Assembly (NCBI GenBank): GCA_028691385.1
Contig: JAQUZL010000007.1
Location: forward strand, 1-28,296
Source: Oscillospiraceae bacterium
Lineage (GTDB): Bacteria; Bacillota; Clostridia; Oscillospirales; Oscillospiraceae
DNA: 28,296 nucleotides
Direction: 5' to 3'
The stretch's first letter is position 1; the number at the start of each line of letters is the position of its first letter. This document shows positions 9,081 through 17,528 of the stretch, one piece after another. The notes under the pieces were generated by a model that saw nothing but the letters and a program-made list of their open reading frames with translations, was not told the DNA's origin and did no database searches. Made by a program: the position numbers and the translations under genes.

Positions 9081-9302
9081 ATGTCTGAAACAGCAAGGCG
9101 AAAAACGGATCAGTCGCTTTCCGCCCCCAATGCAGAGGGAAATGTCTGGCCCAGACAGGTTTGCCCGGCCTTTACACCGAGAGTCGGCATCATAGCGCCC
9201 ATACCGGAGTGCTGGTATTGCCAATATGCGGACTTCCATCTGGACAGACCCCGCGCGCTGGAGGTTGGCGTGTGCGAATGGCCAAAAAAGGTTCTGGGAT
9301 GA
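9081..9302 (+). CDS. Small Cys-containing conserved-looking protein of unknown function
   Basis: A 73-residue protein I cannot assign. The N-terminal part is polar and probably flexible. The C-terminal half holds PIPECWYCQYADFHLD and ends EVGVCEWPKK, so a CxxC plus two more cysteines could form a small metal or redox site. The ATG at 9081 is preferred over an upstream in-frame ATG at 8946 because AAGGGAG lies about nine bases before it and the longer form would read through the inverted repeats. It lies 45 bases before the 5'-nucleotidase gene and downstream of the LytTR pair. No signal peptide is visible. Confidence 0.65.
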   Translation: MSETARRKTDQSLSAPNAEGNVWPRQVCPAFTPRVGIIAPIPECWYCQYADFHLDRPRALEVGVCEWPKKVLG

Positions 9303-9346
9303 ACGGAAAATCGGAGATTTGACAATCCCTTTTGAATGGAGAAACC

Positions 9347-10981
9347 ATGAAACAAACCGATAGATTTTCTTACTTAACGATTGCCATTGCCGTATTGGCG
9401 CTTTTTCTGACCCTGACCGGCTGCGGCGGGACGAAAAAAAACGTGCGGCAAGCCGACATTGCCGTGCTCTATACCGGCGACGTGCACTGCGCGGTGGATG
9501 AGAACATCGGCTATGCGGGACTGGCAGCCTTCAAAAAAGAGTTGGAAGCGCAGGGCGCGCAGGTGCTGCTGGTGGACACAGGCGACGCAATTCAAGGCGC
9601 GCCCATCGGTTCACTGTCAAAGGGCGCGGTACCGATTGCGATCATGAACCGGCTGGGCTACTGCGCCATGACGCTGGGCAACCACGAGTTTGACTATGGG
9701 CAAGCGACGCTGCGCACGCTGTCGGAACAGGCCACGTTTCCGTTTCTGTCCCTGAATTTTGAGGATCAGGCGAGCGGCGAGTCGGTTTATCAGCCCTATA
9801 CCACGGTGGAGCGCGACGGGGTTCAGATTGCCTTTGTGGGCGTCACTACGCCGCAAACGCTCACCGCGAGCAGACCTGCTTATTTTATGGATGAAACAGG
9901 AAACTACCAATACACGTTCCTGCAGGATGCAACCGGAGCGGCGCTGTGGGACGCGACCCAGCAGGCAGTGGACGCCGCGAGAAAAGACGGCGCGGACTAT
10001 GTGATCGCTCTGACCCATCTGGGCATTGACGCCGCCACGGCGCCCTATCTCTCCACCGAGCTGATTGCCCACACAACCGGGATCGATGCGGTGCTCGATG
10101 GTCATTCGCACAGCGTTGTGGAGTGCGAGCGCGTGCAGAATCGGGAGGGTAAGCGCATTTTGCTCTCCGCCACCGGAACGGGCCTTACGCATATCGGCTA
10201 TTTGCTGATTGACCGGGACGGCAACCTGTCCACCGGCCTTGTGACGGACGATGTGCCCAAGGATGCGGATACCGCCGCGTACATTGACGAGCAGAAGGCT
10301 GCGTTTGCCCAGCAGCTGCAGCAGCCCGTTGCCACGGTCAAGGACGCGCTGGTGACGGACGACCCGGTGACCGGTGTGCGCATTGTGCGCAATGCGGAAA
10401 CCAATTTGGGCAATCTCTGTGCCGACGCAATTCGCGCCGCGACGGGCGCTGACGTGGCCGTGATGAATGGCGGCGGCATCCGGGCAGGCCTCCGAGCAGG
10501 CACAATCACAAGCGGCGATGTGCTGGGCGTGTTTCCCTTCGGCAATCATCTGCGGATCATCGAGGTGACGGGGCAGCAGCTTCTGGATGCACTGGAATTT
10601 GCTGTTTCTGCCGTGCCGGAAGAAAATGGCGGCTTTCTGCAGGTTTCGGGGCTGACCGTTACCTTCCTCGCCGACGTACCTACGCCGGTCTCGCTGGACG
10701 ACGCGGGAATGTTCAACGGCGTGGAGGGCGAACGGCGCGTGCAGCGCGTGCTGGTGAATGGCAAGCCCCTTCAGACGGATCAAACCTACCGTCTGGCGGG
10801 AACTGACTTCACCTTGCAGGGCGGCGATGGCTATGGCATGTTTGCGAACTGCCCTGTGCTGGAAGCGGATGCGGGGTTGGATTTCGACGCCCTGCTGCAG
10901 TTTTTGACCGGCGACTACCTGGAAAACGCATCCGACTATGCGCCAGCTTATGGCGATGGGCGTATTGCGGCAATTTCGTAG
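9347..10981 (+). CDS. Lipoprotein 5'-nucleotidase / metallophosphoesterase (UshA-YfkN family)
   Basis: A 544-residue surface lipoprotein. The signal peptide ends in lipobox LTGC (Cys26). The metallophosphoesterase domain follows with GDVHC (Asp45, His47), VDTGDAIQG, GNHEFD (about 111-116) and GHSH. The C-terminal 5'-nucleotidase domain shows NLGNLCADA, NGGGIRAG and FPFGNHL. Family enzymes remove phosphates from extracellular nucleotides or cyclic nucleotides outside the membrane so that nucleosides can be taken up. The ATG at 9347 follows TGGAGA and gives a standard signal peptide; a TTG five codons upstream is less likely. The next gene begins 80 bases later, so membership in the downstream unit is uncertain. 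Confidence 0.92.
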   Translation: MKQTDRFSYLTIAIAVLALFLTLTGCGGTKKNVRQADIAVLYTGDVHCAVDENIGYAGLAAFKKELEAQGAQVLLVDTGDAIQGAPIGSLSKGAVPIAIMNRLGYCAMTLGNHEFDYGQATLRTLSEQATFPFLSLNFEDQASGESVYQPYTTVERDGVQIAFVGVTTPQTLTASRPAYFMDETGNYQYTFLQDATGAALWDATQQAVDAARKDGADYVIALTHLGIDAATAPYLSTELIAHTTGIDAVLDGHSHSVVECERVQNREGKRILLSATGTGLTHIGYLLIDRDGNLSTGLVTDDVPKDADTAAYIDEQKAAFAQQLQQPVATVKDALVTDDPVTGVRIVRNAETNLGNLCADAIRAATGADVAVMNGGGIRAGLRAGTITSGDVLGVFPFGNHLRIIEVTGQQLLDALEFAVSAVPEENGGFLQVSGLTVTFLADVPTPVSLDDAGMFNGVEGERRVQRVLVNGKPLQTDQTYRLAGTDFTLQGGDGYGMFANCPVLEADAGLDFDALLQFLTGDYLENASDYAPAYGDGRIAAIS

Positions 10982-11000
10982 CGGAGAAAAACGACGGTAC

Positions 11001-11018
11001 CCGTGGTTGACCCCACGG
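11001..11018 (+). other. Short stem-loop in the leader of the signalling cluster
   Basis: CCGTGG (11001-11006) pairs with CCACGG (11013-11018) around a 6-base loop. No T-run follows, so it is not a convincing terminator. It lies about 45 bases before the first small gene of the cluster. Confidence 0.3.
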
Positions 11019-11061
11019 CAACTATAGCAAAATGTAAAAAAATAACAGGAGGCAAATGAAC

Positions 11062-11238
11062 ATGGACGAAATGAAAGAGGAGATTTTCAGCAAAGAACTG
11101 GCGGAAAAAATCAAAAAATGCCTGTCTGCCGACGAGATTATTGCAGTTGGGAAGGAATTCAATATCCCGCTGACACAGGAGCAGGCCGAGGTACAGATGC
11201 AGCACTTGACGGAGTTTCGAGCAAGACGTTCCAAATAG
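11062..11238 (+). CDS. Small Nif11-like protein
   Basis: A 58-residue acidic, helical protein. Residues about 6-40 (FSKELAEKIKKCLSADEIIA and the following GKEFNIPLTQEQ) resemble the Nif11-type leader fold: a short helix, a 'sADEIIAvgKEf' helix, then 'iplT'. No double-glycine cleavage site, Cys-rich core peptide or RiPP maturase is visible, so a lantibiotic-type precursor is not supported. AGGAGG lies nine bases before this ATG and only three before an alternative ATG at 11056. It heads the signalling cluster and could be a small partner of the next protein; that is inference. Confidence 0.6.
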   Translation: MDEMKEEIFSKELAEKIKKCLSADEIIAVGKEFNIPLTQEQAEVQMQHLTEFRARRSK

Positions 11239-11253
11239 AGAATTGTCACCGCA

Positions 11254-11310
11254 GCGCCCGAGCGGCAAAGCGGACCTTGATCGGTGTTGCAAAACTGGCT
11301 TCGCGGGCGC
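11254..11310 (+). other. Structured intergenic segment between the first two cluster genes
   Basis: GCGCCCG (11254-11260) can pair with CGGGCGC (11304-11310). The enclosed 43 bases hold further short G/C-rich complementary pieces. There is no T-run. It may be an RNA stability or processing element that sets the small gene apart from the rest; this is inference. Confidence 0.35.
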
Positions 11311-11331
11311 CAAACAGAGAGGAAATCAACC

Positions 11332-11889
11332 ATGAAAGAAATCAAGATTATGGAAAGCTCCATGCGTGAGGCATTGGCGCAGATCGACGCGCTGGAGTCA
11401 CTCAGTCCCAAAGACAGCGGCTGCCTGCGGCTTCTCACAGAGGAGATGTTTTCCCTGTGCGGTGCGCTTTTGGACGTGGACGCGCTGGATTATTCGGTGA
11501 AGCGGGAAGGGAAAAGGTACGCCCTGCGCGTGAGCACCGAAACCGGAGTGAACGAGCAGGCACGGGAGCAACTGCTGTCTTTGAGCAGCAGCGGTAAAAA
11601 CGCCGCAAATAAAGGCATCAAAGGCCTGCTGGGCGCGGTTTTGGAAGTGATGTCCATTGGGTACGCGCCGGAGCTGTGCAGCCCGGCGTGGACCTGCGGA
11701 ATGCTCACGCCGGACGATGGATATGCCTATCAGTGGACGCTCTCACAGTACATGGAGCTGGCACCGAAGGAAAATGTCAAAAGCGAGTGGGACGGCATGG
11801 AGAAATCCATCATCGCAAACTTTGCCGACGATGTGTCCATCGGTGTGCGCAGCGGCAAGCTTGAAATGACAGTCACAAAAACATTTTAA
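11332..11889 (+). CDS. Putative GHKL-like (anti-sigma ATPase-related) protein
   Basis: A 185-residue soluble protein with no clear family assignment. Residues 33-42 (LRLLTEEMFSL) resemble the N-box helix with paired glutamates seen in RsbW/SpoIIAB-type ATPases. Strands KRYALRVST and KLEMTVTK bracket an alpha/beta fold, and SSSGKNAANKGIKG (about 81-94) is a Ser/Gly/Lys-rich loop. No canonical DxGxG is present, so ATP binding is doubtful. The gene sits directly before a STAS anti-anti-sigma gene, the usual neighbour of such kinases, and in the same cluster as a SpoIIE phosphatase. GAGGAAAT precedes the ATG at 11332. A role as partner-switch kinase or adaptor is inferred. Confidence 0.55.
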   Translation: MKEIKIMESSMREALAQIDALESLSPKDSGCLRLLTEEMFSLCGALLDVDALDYSVKREGKRYALRVSTETGVNEQAREQLLSLSSSGKNAANKGIKGLLGAVLEVMSIGYAPELCSPAWTCGMLTPDDGYAYQWTLSQYMELAPKENVKSEWDGMEKSIIANFADDVSIGVRSGKLEMTVTKTF

Positions 11890-11906
11890 TTTTGGAGGAA
11901 ACGAAA

Positions 11907-12203
11907 ATGACAATCAATCAGACGATGAATGAAAAGGAACTGACCGTGGCTTTGGCTGGACGCCTGGATACCAGCACTGCACCGCAGCTGGAACAAGAGC
12001 TGAAGGCATCCTTGACCAATGTAGAAGCCCTTGTGATGGACTTTGCAGCGCTGGAGTACATCTCCTCCGCCGGCCTGCGCGTGCTGCTCTCGGCACAAAA
12101 GATCATGAACAAACAGGGAAAAATGGTGATTCGCAACGCCAACGAAACCATTATGGAAGTGTTCGAGGTGACGGGATTTTCCGACATTCTGACGATCGAA
12201 TAA
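11907..12203 (+). CDS. STAS-domain anti-anti-sigma factor (SpoIIAA/RsbV type)
   Basis: A 98-residue single STAS domain. The core LTVALAGRLDTSTA (about 12-25) and the phospho-loop DFAALEYISSAGLRVLL (about 45-61) are clear; Ser53 or Ser54 is the expected phosphorylation site. In known systems the unphosphorylated form binds the anti-sigma kinase and releases its target, and a SpoIIE-type phosphatase resets it. GGAGG lies eight bases before the ATG; a TTG at 11892 is rejected because it precedes that site. It follows the GHKL-like gene by 17 bases. A cognate sigma factor is not in the window, so the target may be a non-sigma protein. Confidence 0.92.
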   Translation: MTINQTMNEKELTVALAGRLDTSTAPQLEQELKASLTNVEALVMDFAALEYISSAGLRVLLSAQKIMNKQGKMVIRNANETIMEVFEVTGFSDILTIE

Positions 12204-12214
12204 TCGCAAAACCC

Positions 12215-13126
12215 ATGGAATTCAAACAAGTCACGCTGGACGACCGCGCAGCAATCGAGCGGTATCTGCACGCCTACGGCGAAAACTCCTGCCAACATAC
12301 CTTCCCAGCCATGTTTTGTTTGGCTGGCAAATACGGCGACGCCATCTGTGAGCGGGAGGATTGGCTGTTTACGCTGCGCACGCAGCGCGGCGGCGCGGGA
12401 TACCGCACCTACCTTTTCCCGATGGGCGGCGGGAACCTGACGCGCGCCATGGAATTGCTCACGGCGGACGCCAGAGCCAATCACGCGCGCATCCGCTTTG
12501 AAACGGTGACGGCCAATGCGAAGGCCCAGCTGGAAGCGCGCTATCCCGGACGCTTTCTTGCGCAGGAGAATCGGGATATGGCGGAGTATCTTTATGCGCA
12601 GGAGCGGATCGCCGCACTGTCAGGTCACGGCCTGACGACCAAGCGCTACGAGTGCCGCGCCTTTTGGCGGAACCTCGGGTCACGGGCATCCATTGATCCC
12701 ATCACGCCGGCGGACATGGACGACATTCGCGCATTTCAGTGCGCGTGGCTTTTATCAAAACAGGCCGATCCCAACTGGGTGCACCTGGAAAGCGAAAATG
12801 ACATCATCCACACAGCCCTTGCCAACTTTGATGCGCTGGGGCTGTGTGGTTTGGTGCTGCGTGTGGACGGCGAGGTGCGCGGCTTTGTGTATGGCAGCCG
12901 CATCTCGCCGGATTGTCTGGATATGATTGCGGAAAAGGGCGACCGGGCGATTCTGGGGATTTATAGCGTGCTCAATCAGGAATTTGCCGCCCGATGTGGC
13001 GCGGAATGCCGCTATCTGAACTGGGAAGAGGACGTGGCCGTGCCGGGACTGCGGCAGGCAAAGCTGTCCTATAAGCCGGATATTTTGCTGCAAAAGTATG
13101 TGCTGAGCGAGGTGGCGGCAGATTGA
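12215..13126 (+). CDS. DUF2156 (phosphatidylglycerol lysyltransferase C-terminal-like) protein
   Basis: A 303-residue soluble protein of the DUF2156 family, whose fold is two GNAT-like lobes related to the catalytic part of MprF aminoacyl-phosphatidylglycerol synthases. Seen here are YLFPMGGGNLTRAMELL in the first lobe and, in the second, LRVDGEVRGFVYGSR and YLNWEEDVAVPGLRQAKLSYKP. There is no membrane domain, so it is not a complete MprF. A cytosolic acyl- or aminoacyltransferase is plausible; the acceptor is unknown. There is no good ribosome site before the ATG, which lies 11 bases after the STAS stop, so translation is probably coupled. Its stop overlaps the next gene. Confidence 0.82.
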   Translation: MEFKQVTLDDRAAIERYLHAYGENSCQHTFPAMFCLAGKYGDAICEREDWLFTLRTQRGGAGYRTYLFPMGGGNLTRAMELLTADARANHARIRFETVTANAKAQLEARYPGRFLAQENRDMAEYLYAQERIAALSGHGLTTKRYECRAFWRNLGSRASIDPITPADMDDIRAFQCAWLLSKQADPNWVHLESENDIIHTALANFDALGLCGLVLRVDGEVRGFVYGSRISPDCLDMIAEKGDRAILGIYSVLNQEFAARCGAECRYLNWEEDVAVPGLRQAKLSYKPDILLQKYVLSEVAAD

Positions 13127-14037
13127 ATAAGCTGGAGGCGAATCTGTCGCTGCTGGCCATTACGTTTTTTGCGGCCATTCAATATGTATTTTTGGCCAAT
13201 ATTCCCCCGTCAGTATCCAATTTCGCATTTATCTGCGTGACGAATCTCATAGGATTTTTGATTGCATTGGCGTTCTTTTTTCGTGAATTGTATCGTTTGG
13301 AGAAAAAACAGCTGCTGCAAAGCCTGCTGCTGGCGGCCGAGCTGTTCGGCTTTAATCTATTTTTACTGCTTGGCTCGAGCGGGATGGACGCGTCGGTGGT
13401 CTCCTGCGTGATTGCGGCGTATTTTGTGTTTGTGCCGCTACTCCTGCTTTTGATGCGACAAAAGGTGGGAAAAAACAGCTGCATTGGCGTTGCATTGGCT
13501 TTGGCAGGCGTTTTCCTTGTCATGGATGCGGATTTGGGAAAACTTGCGGACGTACGCATCTTTTATCTGTTGCTGGCGGACGTCATGTTTGCCCTGTACC
13601 TTGTCACGGTGGAGCGGCTTTGCGCGCGATCGAACCCATCCATTCTGGCCATGGGGCAGATGCTGTTCGGCTTTCTGTTTTCGCTGCTTGCATGGTGCAT
13701 CGAGGCGCGGTTGACGGGTCAGACCATGGCGCTGCCCGCAGAGCGGAGCTTCTGGTTCAGCGTCCTGTTTATCAGCTTTTTTATCCGCGGACTGTATGGC
13801 GTGGTGCAGATTTATGCGCAGCGCTATATCAGCGCGTTGAACACTTCGCTCATTTTTTCTACGGAGGTGGTCATGACGCTGCTGGCCGCCCCGCTGTTGT
13901 CACGATTCATTGGCGCAGAGGCGTCAACCATCACACCGCTGAAAGTGGCGGGCTGCATCGTCATTGTGCTTGGCGTGCTGCTGTCAAACGGCGTGATGAC
14001 GCAGCTGTGGAAACGGAGGCGAAGTCGTGGGATTTAA
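13123..14037 (+). CDS. EamA/DMT family transporter
   Basis: A 304-residue membrane protein of the drug/metabolite transporter superfamily. Ten hydrophobic segments form two EamA repeats (about 5-135 and 145-290). The family-typical end of repeat one, GVALALAGVFLVMDADLG (about 125-142), and the second-repeat motif TEVVMTLLAAPLLSRFIGAE are visible. The start is TTG at 13123, overlapping the previous stop as TTGA, with GAGGTGGC six bases ahead. Substrates in this family range from amino acids to nucleotide sugars and cannot be predicted here. Its stop overlaps the next gene start by 11 bases, so it belongs to the cluster. Confidence 0.88.
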   Translation: MNKLEANLSLLAITFFAAIQYVFLANIPPSVSNFAFICVTNLIGFLIALAFFFRELYRLEKKQLLQSLLLAAELFGFNLFLLLGSSGMDASVVSCVIAAYFVFVPLLLLLMRQKVGKNSCIGVALALAGVFLVMDADLGKLADVRIFYLLLADVMFALYLVTVERLCARSNPSILAMGQMLFGFLFSLLAWCIEARLTGQTMALPAERSFWFSVLFISFFIRGLYGVVQIYAQRYISALNTSLIFSTEVVMTLLAAPLLSRFIGAEASTITPLKVAGCIVIVLGVLLSNGVMTQLWKRRRSRGI

Positions 14038-14929
14038 GGAACCATCTCGAAAGCTTTCTATCTTTTTTGCTGCGGCAGGCCTGTATTTCCTGCTGGATCT
14101 TCCAGCCAGACTGATGGGCTTTCTGGGGCTGCAATCCTTTTCCGGCCCCAAAAATTTTTTGCCGCTGCTGATGGGTGTTCTGCTGGGGCCATGGAGCGTC
14201 CCGGGAATGTGTTTCAGCGCAATAATTTGCGCTTGTCTTTGCGGCAGCGCGACCGCCGATATTGCGGCGGAGGTACTCGGCATCCCGCTGCTGGCGCTGG
14301 GAAGCCGACTTCTATGGTATTGCAAAAATTCCGAACCGCCTCGTTTGAAGCATGGCCGCGACTGCGTGCGGTTTTTCACGATCACGGCGGTAACGGCGCC
14401 GCTCGCGTCGGTGCCGGCCGGAATGCTTTTGGGCATGAAGGCTTGGCGGGAGCTGACGGTGTGTTACGGTGTTTTTACGGTTTTTCTGGGGATTCCCGTC
14501 ATGATTTTGATCTCGTCGATTCTCTGCATTCTGCCGGTATGCCCGAAAGGCAAGACGCCGGCGGCAGATGTTGACGGCTGTGTTTATTCCGAAGCGGAAG
14601 GCTTGGACGGATTAAACGAGCAAATGGAAGCGGTGTGCGCCGCCAATGGGTTTCCTGTCAAAAAAGCATTTGCCGTGGAGAACTGTCTGGAGGAGTTAGT
14701 GCTGCGCATTCAATGCCAATCCGTCGGCGCGCCGATTCATGTGCGAATCTATCTCAGCGACAGCGCGTCCGTATTTCTGAACTATTCAGGCGCGCGCTAC
14801 AATCCGCTGCGCCGCCAGGCGATGGAAAAAAGTGAAGATTTCTGGGGGCTTTCTTTAATCCGCGCGCGTGCGCTGCAGGCCTCCTACCGATATGTGGGCG
14901 GAGAAAACCGCCTGCATATTGTGATATAG
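14027..14929 (+). CDS. Polytopic membrane protein with a degenerate GHKL (RsbW-like) tail
   Basis: A 300-residue protein. Five or six hydrophobic segments lie in residues 10-170, and a cytosolic tail covers about 190-300. The tail has the RsbW-like order: an N-box helix, VENCLEELVLRI (217-228); strands; then LNYSGARYNP (251-260), where active ATPases have DNGxPYDP; then GLSLIRARAL (274-283), resembling the G2 region; then a final strand. The catalytic Asp-Asn-Gly is replaced, so the tail may bind a partner without hydrolysing ATP. The GTG start at 14027 has GGAGG seven bases upstream. It sits directly before a SpoIIE phosphatase whose own tail looks the same. A membrane receptor or decoy for the STAS protein is inferred. 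The membrane part is not recognised. Confidence 0.7.
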   Translation: MGFKEPSRKLSIFFAAAGLYFLLDLPARLMGFLGLQSFSGPKNFLPLLMGVLLGPWSVPGMCFSAIICACLCGSATADIAAEVLGIPLLALGSRLLWYCKNSEPPRLKHGRDCVRFFTITAVTAPLASVPAGMLLGMKAWRELTVCYGVFTVFLGIPVMILISSILCILPVCPKGKTPAADVDGCVYSEAEGLDGLNEQMEAVCAANGFPVKKAFAVENCLEELVLRIQCQSVGAPIHVRIYLSDSASVFLNYSGARYNPLRRQAMEKSEDFWGLSLIRARALQASYRYVGGENRLHIVI

Positions 14930-14947
14930 AAAAGGGCGGGATGGATT

Positions 14948-17479
14948 ATGACGAACACACATAAAAAAGGCTCTATCCGTAAAAAGACGCAAAGGGTCGT
15001 GTTTCTGATTTCGGTAACGGCGCTGCTCATTACCGCCACGGTGGGCATTGTCAGCATGCTGCGCCTGCGCGGCGAGGTGATTGCCTCCGGCGTCAATCTG
15101 GGCGAAACGGCGGCAGCTGGCAGCGGACAGGCACTGCTGGATCAAACCGAGCAAAATTTGCTGGATCTTGTTGCCAGCAAAGCTAGCCTTGCAGATGCGA
15201 AGCTGGAGAAATTTTCAAAATACACCGCCACGTTTGCAGCCTACATTGACGGGCTGTACCAGCAGCCGGAACGCGTGCGCCCCGCAGAAGTGCTGCCGCC
15301 CGACAAGAAAAATGAGAACATTTTGGCGATGCAGCGCAATCTGGCCAACACGGACATTTCCTTCGGCGACGTGGCGGAGGAAGTCGCGCTGCTTGGCAAC
15401 GTGTATCAGGTGTTTGATCCTGTTATCCGCGCAGAACAGGCGATGATTTCCACAATTTATCTTGGAACAGAAAGCGGCGTCTTGCTGAGCTATGACGCGT
15501 ATTCCCACACGGCCGACACCGGCGGCGAGGAGGAGTATTTCAACTTTTTTGATTCCACGTGGTATTGCAGCGCAAAAAAGGCAGGCACGCTGATTTTTAC
15601 GGACACCTATCAGGACGGCTACGGCAGGGGACTGACCATCAGCTGCGCCGCCCCGTTCTTTCACGCCAACGGCGCGTTTGCCGGCGTAGTTTGCATGGAT
15701 ATTTTAATCTCTGATCTCAACCAAAATATTATTGATATTGACCTTGGGCAAGGGGCTTATGCCTTCCTGCTGGGACGCACGGGCGATATTATCGCCTCGC
15801 CGCACATGGAGAAGAATGCCGACAGCTTTCAAAATATCACAGACCCCGCGTCCGAGGCGTATGCCGTTCGCGCGCAGCTGATGAGTGGCAAAACGGGCTT
15901 TATTCAGGGCGAGAAAGACGTCTATTACGCCTATACGCCCATTACCGCTTCGGACTGGACGCTGGCAATTCATGTACCGGCGCAGCGGATTACCGCTCCG
16001 GCGGATATTACCAAAGCCACCATTGAGGGCAGCACCGATGCCATGGTGCAAGATATGAACCGGCAGATTCGGCAGACAATCGCCATCTTTGCCACGGCAT
16101 TTTTGTGCATTGTGTGTGCAATTATGGCGCTTTCCAGGCGTTTTGCGCTGCGGCTTACCCAGCCACTGGTGGCACTGGAGCAGGATGCGGCGCAAATCAG
16201 TGCGGGCAACCTCGATCATCAGGCTACGGCTGCCACGGATGATGAGATTGGCGATCTGGCAAACGCGTTCAATGCCATGACGGGCAGTCTGCGGCAATAC
16301 ATTTTCGATCTCACCGCTGTTACCGCCGAGAAAGAGCGCATCGGCGCGGAGCTGGACGTGGCAAAGCATATTCAGGCCAGCATGCTGCCGTGCATTTTCC
16401 CGGCGTTCCCTGAACGGCCGGAGCTGGATATTTATGCCACTATGACCCCTGCCAAGGAGGTGGGCGGCGATTTCTACGACTTCTTCCTCACCGACGACGA
16501 CCATCTGGCCATGGTGATGGCAGACGTGTCCGGCAAGGGCGTGCCGGCGGCGCTGTTTATGGTGATCGCCAAGACGCTGCTGAAAAACTGCGCCCAGACG
16601 GGGCTGGCGCCCAAGGCGATTTTGGAAAAGGTCAACAATCAGCTTTGCGAAAATAATGACGCAGAATTGTTCGTCACCGTTTGGCTTGGAATTTTGGAAA
16701 TTTCCACTGGCAAGCTGACTGCCGCCAATGCCGGGCACGAGTATCCGGTGCTGAAAAGAGCAGGCGGCGATTATACACTGGTGAAGGATAAGCACGGCTT
16801 CGTGCTGGCCGGCATGGAGGGCGCGCGATATAAGGAGTATGAGCTGACTCTGGAGCCGGGCGATCAGCTGTATCTCTACACAGACGGTGTGGCGGAGGCA
16901 ACCAATGCAAGCAATGAACTATATGGAACGGATCGGATGCTTGCCGCACTCAACCGCTGCAAGGATGCAGATTGCGAAGCGCTGCTGCACAGCATGAAAG
17001 CCGATATTGACGCGTTTGTCGGAAAAGCGCCCCAGTTTGACGACATCACCATGCTGGGCATCGAGTTGAAACCGCGGAACGACGGCTTTCGGAAAATGCA
17101 GCTAAGTCCCACGCTGGAAGCAATGGATACGGTCACAGCCTTTGTGGAGGGCGAGCTGGAAAGCGCCGAAGTTCCCATGAAAACGATTGCCCAAATGAAC
17201 ATAGCGGTGGATGAAATTTTCTCCAATATTGCCCGCTATTCCGCCGCCACCGCCGCCACCATCGGCGTGGGGGTGAAAAACGGAATCGTGACGCTGCGCT
17301 TTGCCGATAACGGCCGTCCATACGATCCCACAGAGAAGCCGGATCCGGACACCACCCTCTCTGCCGAGGAGCGGGATGTTGGAGGTCTTGGCATTTTTAT
17401 GGTGAAGAAATTCATGGATGCCGTGGAATATGAATATCACAACAGCCTGAATGTTCTGACGCTGACAAAGCGGATCTGA
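14948..17479 (+). CDS. Cache-HAMP-SpoIIE (PP2C) phosphatase with C-terminal RsbW-like ATPase
   Basis: An 843-residue membrane sensor. Transmembrane helices are at about 17-38 and 376-396, enclosing an extracellular dCache-like domain (about 45-370). HAMP follows (about 397-450), then a coiled linker and the PP2C/SpoIIE domain (about 493-706) with GGDFYDFF, ADVSGKGVPAALFM and DDIT. A GHKL ATPase domain completes it (about 715-843) with N-box DEIFSNIARY (755-764), DNGRPYDP (787-794) and GGLGIFMVKK (812-821). It therefore carries both the phosphatase that should dephosphorylate the STAS protein and a kinase-type domain that could rephosphorylate it. Cache domains commonly bind amino acids or other small ligands, which suits the amino-acid ABC transporter genes downstream. 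This is the apparent core of the cluster. Confidence 0.93.
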   Translation: MTNTHKKGSIRKKTQRVVFLISVTALLITATVGIVSMLRLRGEVIASGVNLGETAAAGSGQALLDQTEQNLLDLVASKASLADAKLEKFSKYTATFAAYIDGLYQQPERVRPAEVLPPDKKNENILAMQRNLANTDISFGDVAEEVALLGNVYQVFDPVIRAEQAMISTIYLGTESGVLLSYDAYSHTADTGGEEEYFNFFDSTWYCSAKKAGTLIFTDTYQDGYGRGLTISCAAPFFHANGAFAGVVCMDILISDLNQNIIDIDLGQGAYAFLLGRTGDIIASPHMEKNADSFQNITDPASEAYAVRAQLMSGKTGFIQGEKDVYYAYTPITASDWTLAIHVPAQRITAPADITKATIEGSTDAMVQDMNRQIRQTIAIFATAFLCIVCAIMALSRRFALRLTQPLVALEQDAAQISAGNLDHQATAATDDEIGDLANAFNAMTGSLRQYIFDLTAVTAEKERIGAELDVAKHIQASMLPCIFPAFPERPELDIYATMTPAKEVGGDFYDFFLTDDDHLAMVMADVSGKGVPAALFMVIAKTLLKNCAQTGLAPKAILEKVNNQLCENNDAELFVTVWLGILEISTGKLTAANAGHEYPVLKRAGGDYTLVKDKHGFVLAGMEGARYKEYELTLEPGDQLYLYTDGVAEATNASNELYGTDRMLAALNRCKDADCEALLHSMKADIDAFVGKAPQFDDITMLGIELKPRNDGFRKMQLSPTLEAMDTVTAFVEGELESAEVPMKTIAQMNIAVDEIFSNIARYSAATAATIGVGVKNGIVTLRFADNGRPYDPTEKPDPDTTLSAEERDVGGLGIFMVKKFMDAVEYEYHNSLNVLTLTKRI

Positions 17480-17528
17480 GCGGAGAAATCAAAGAAACAG
17501 GTCAAACAATGCAGAAGGAGTGGGCGCA

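Noticed and set aside
9320..9346. TTGACA close before the 5'-nucleotidase gene
   Set aside because: It lies only about 22 bases from the start codon, so a -10 box and leader do not fit.
9617..10783. 388-codon minus-strand open frame
   Set aside because: Antisense shadow of the 5'-nucleotidase gene.
15704..16795. 363-codon minus-strand open frame
   Set aside because: Antisense shadow of the SpoIIE phosphatase gene, whose motifs are intact on the plus strand.
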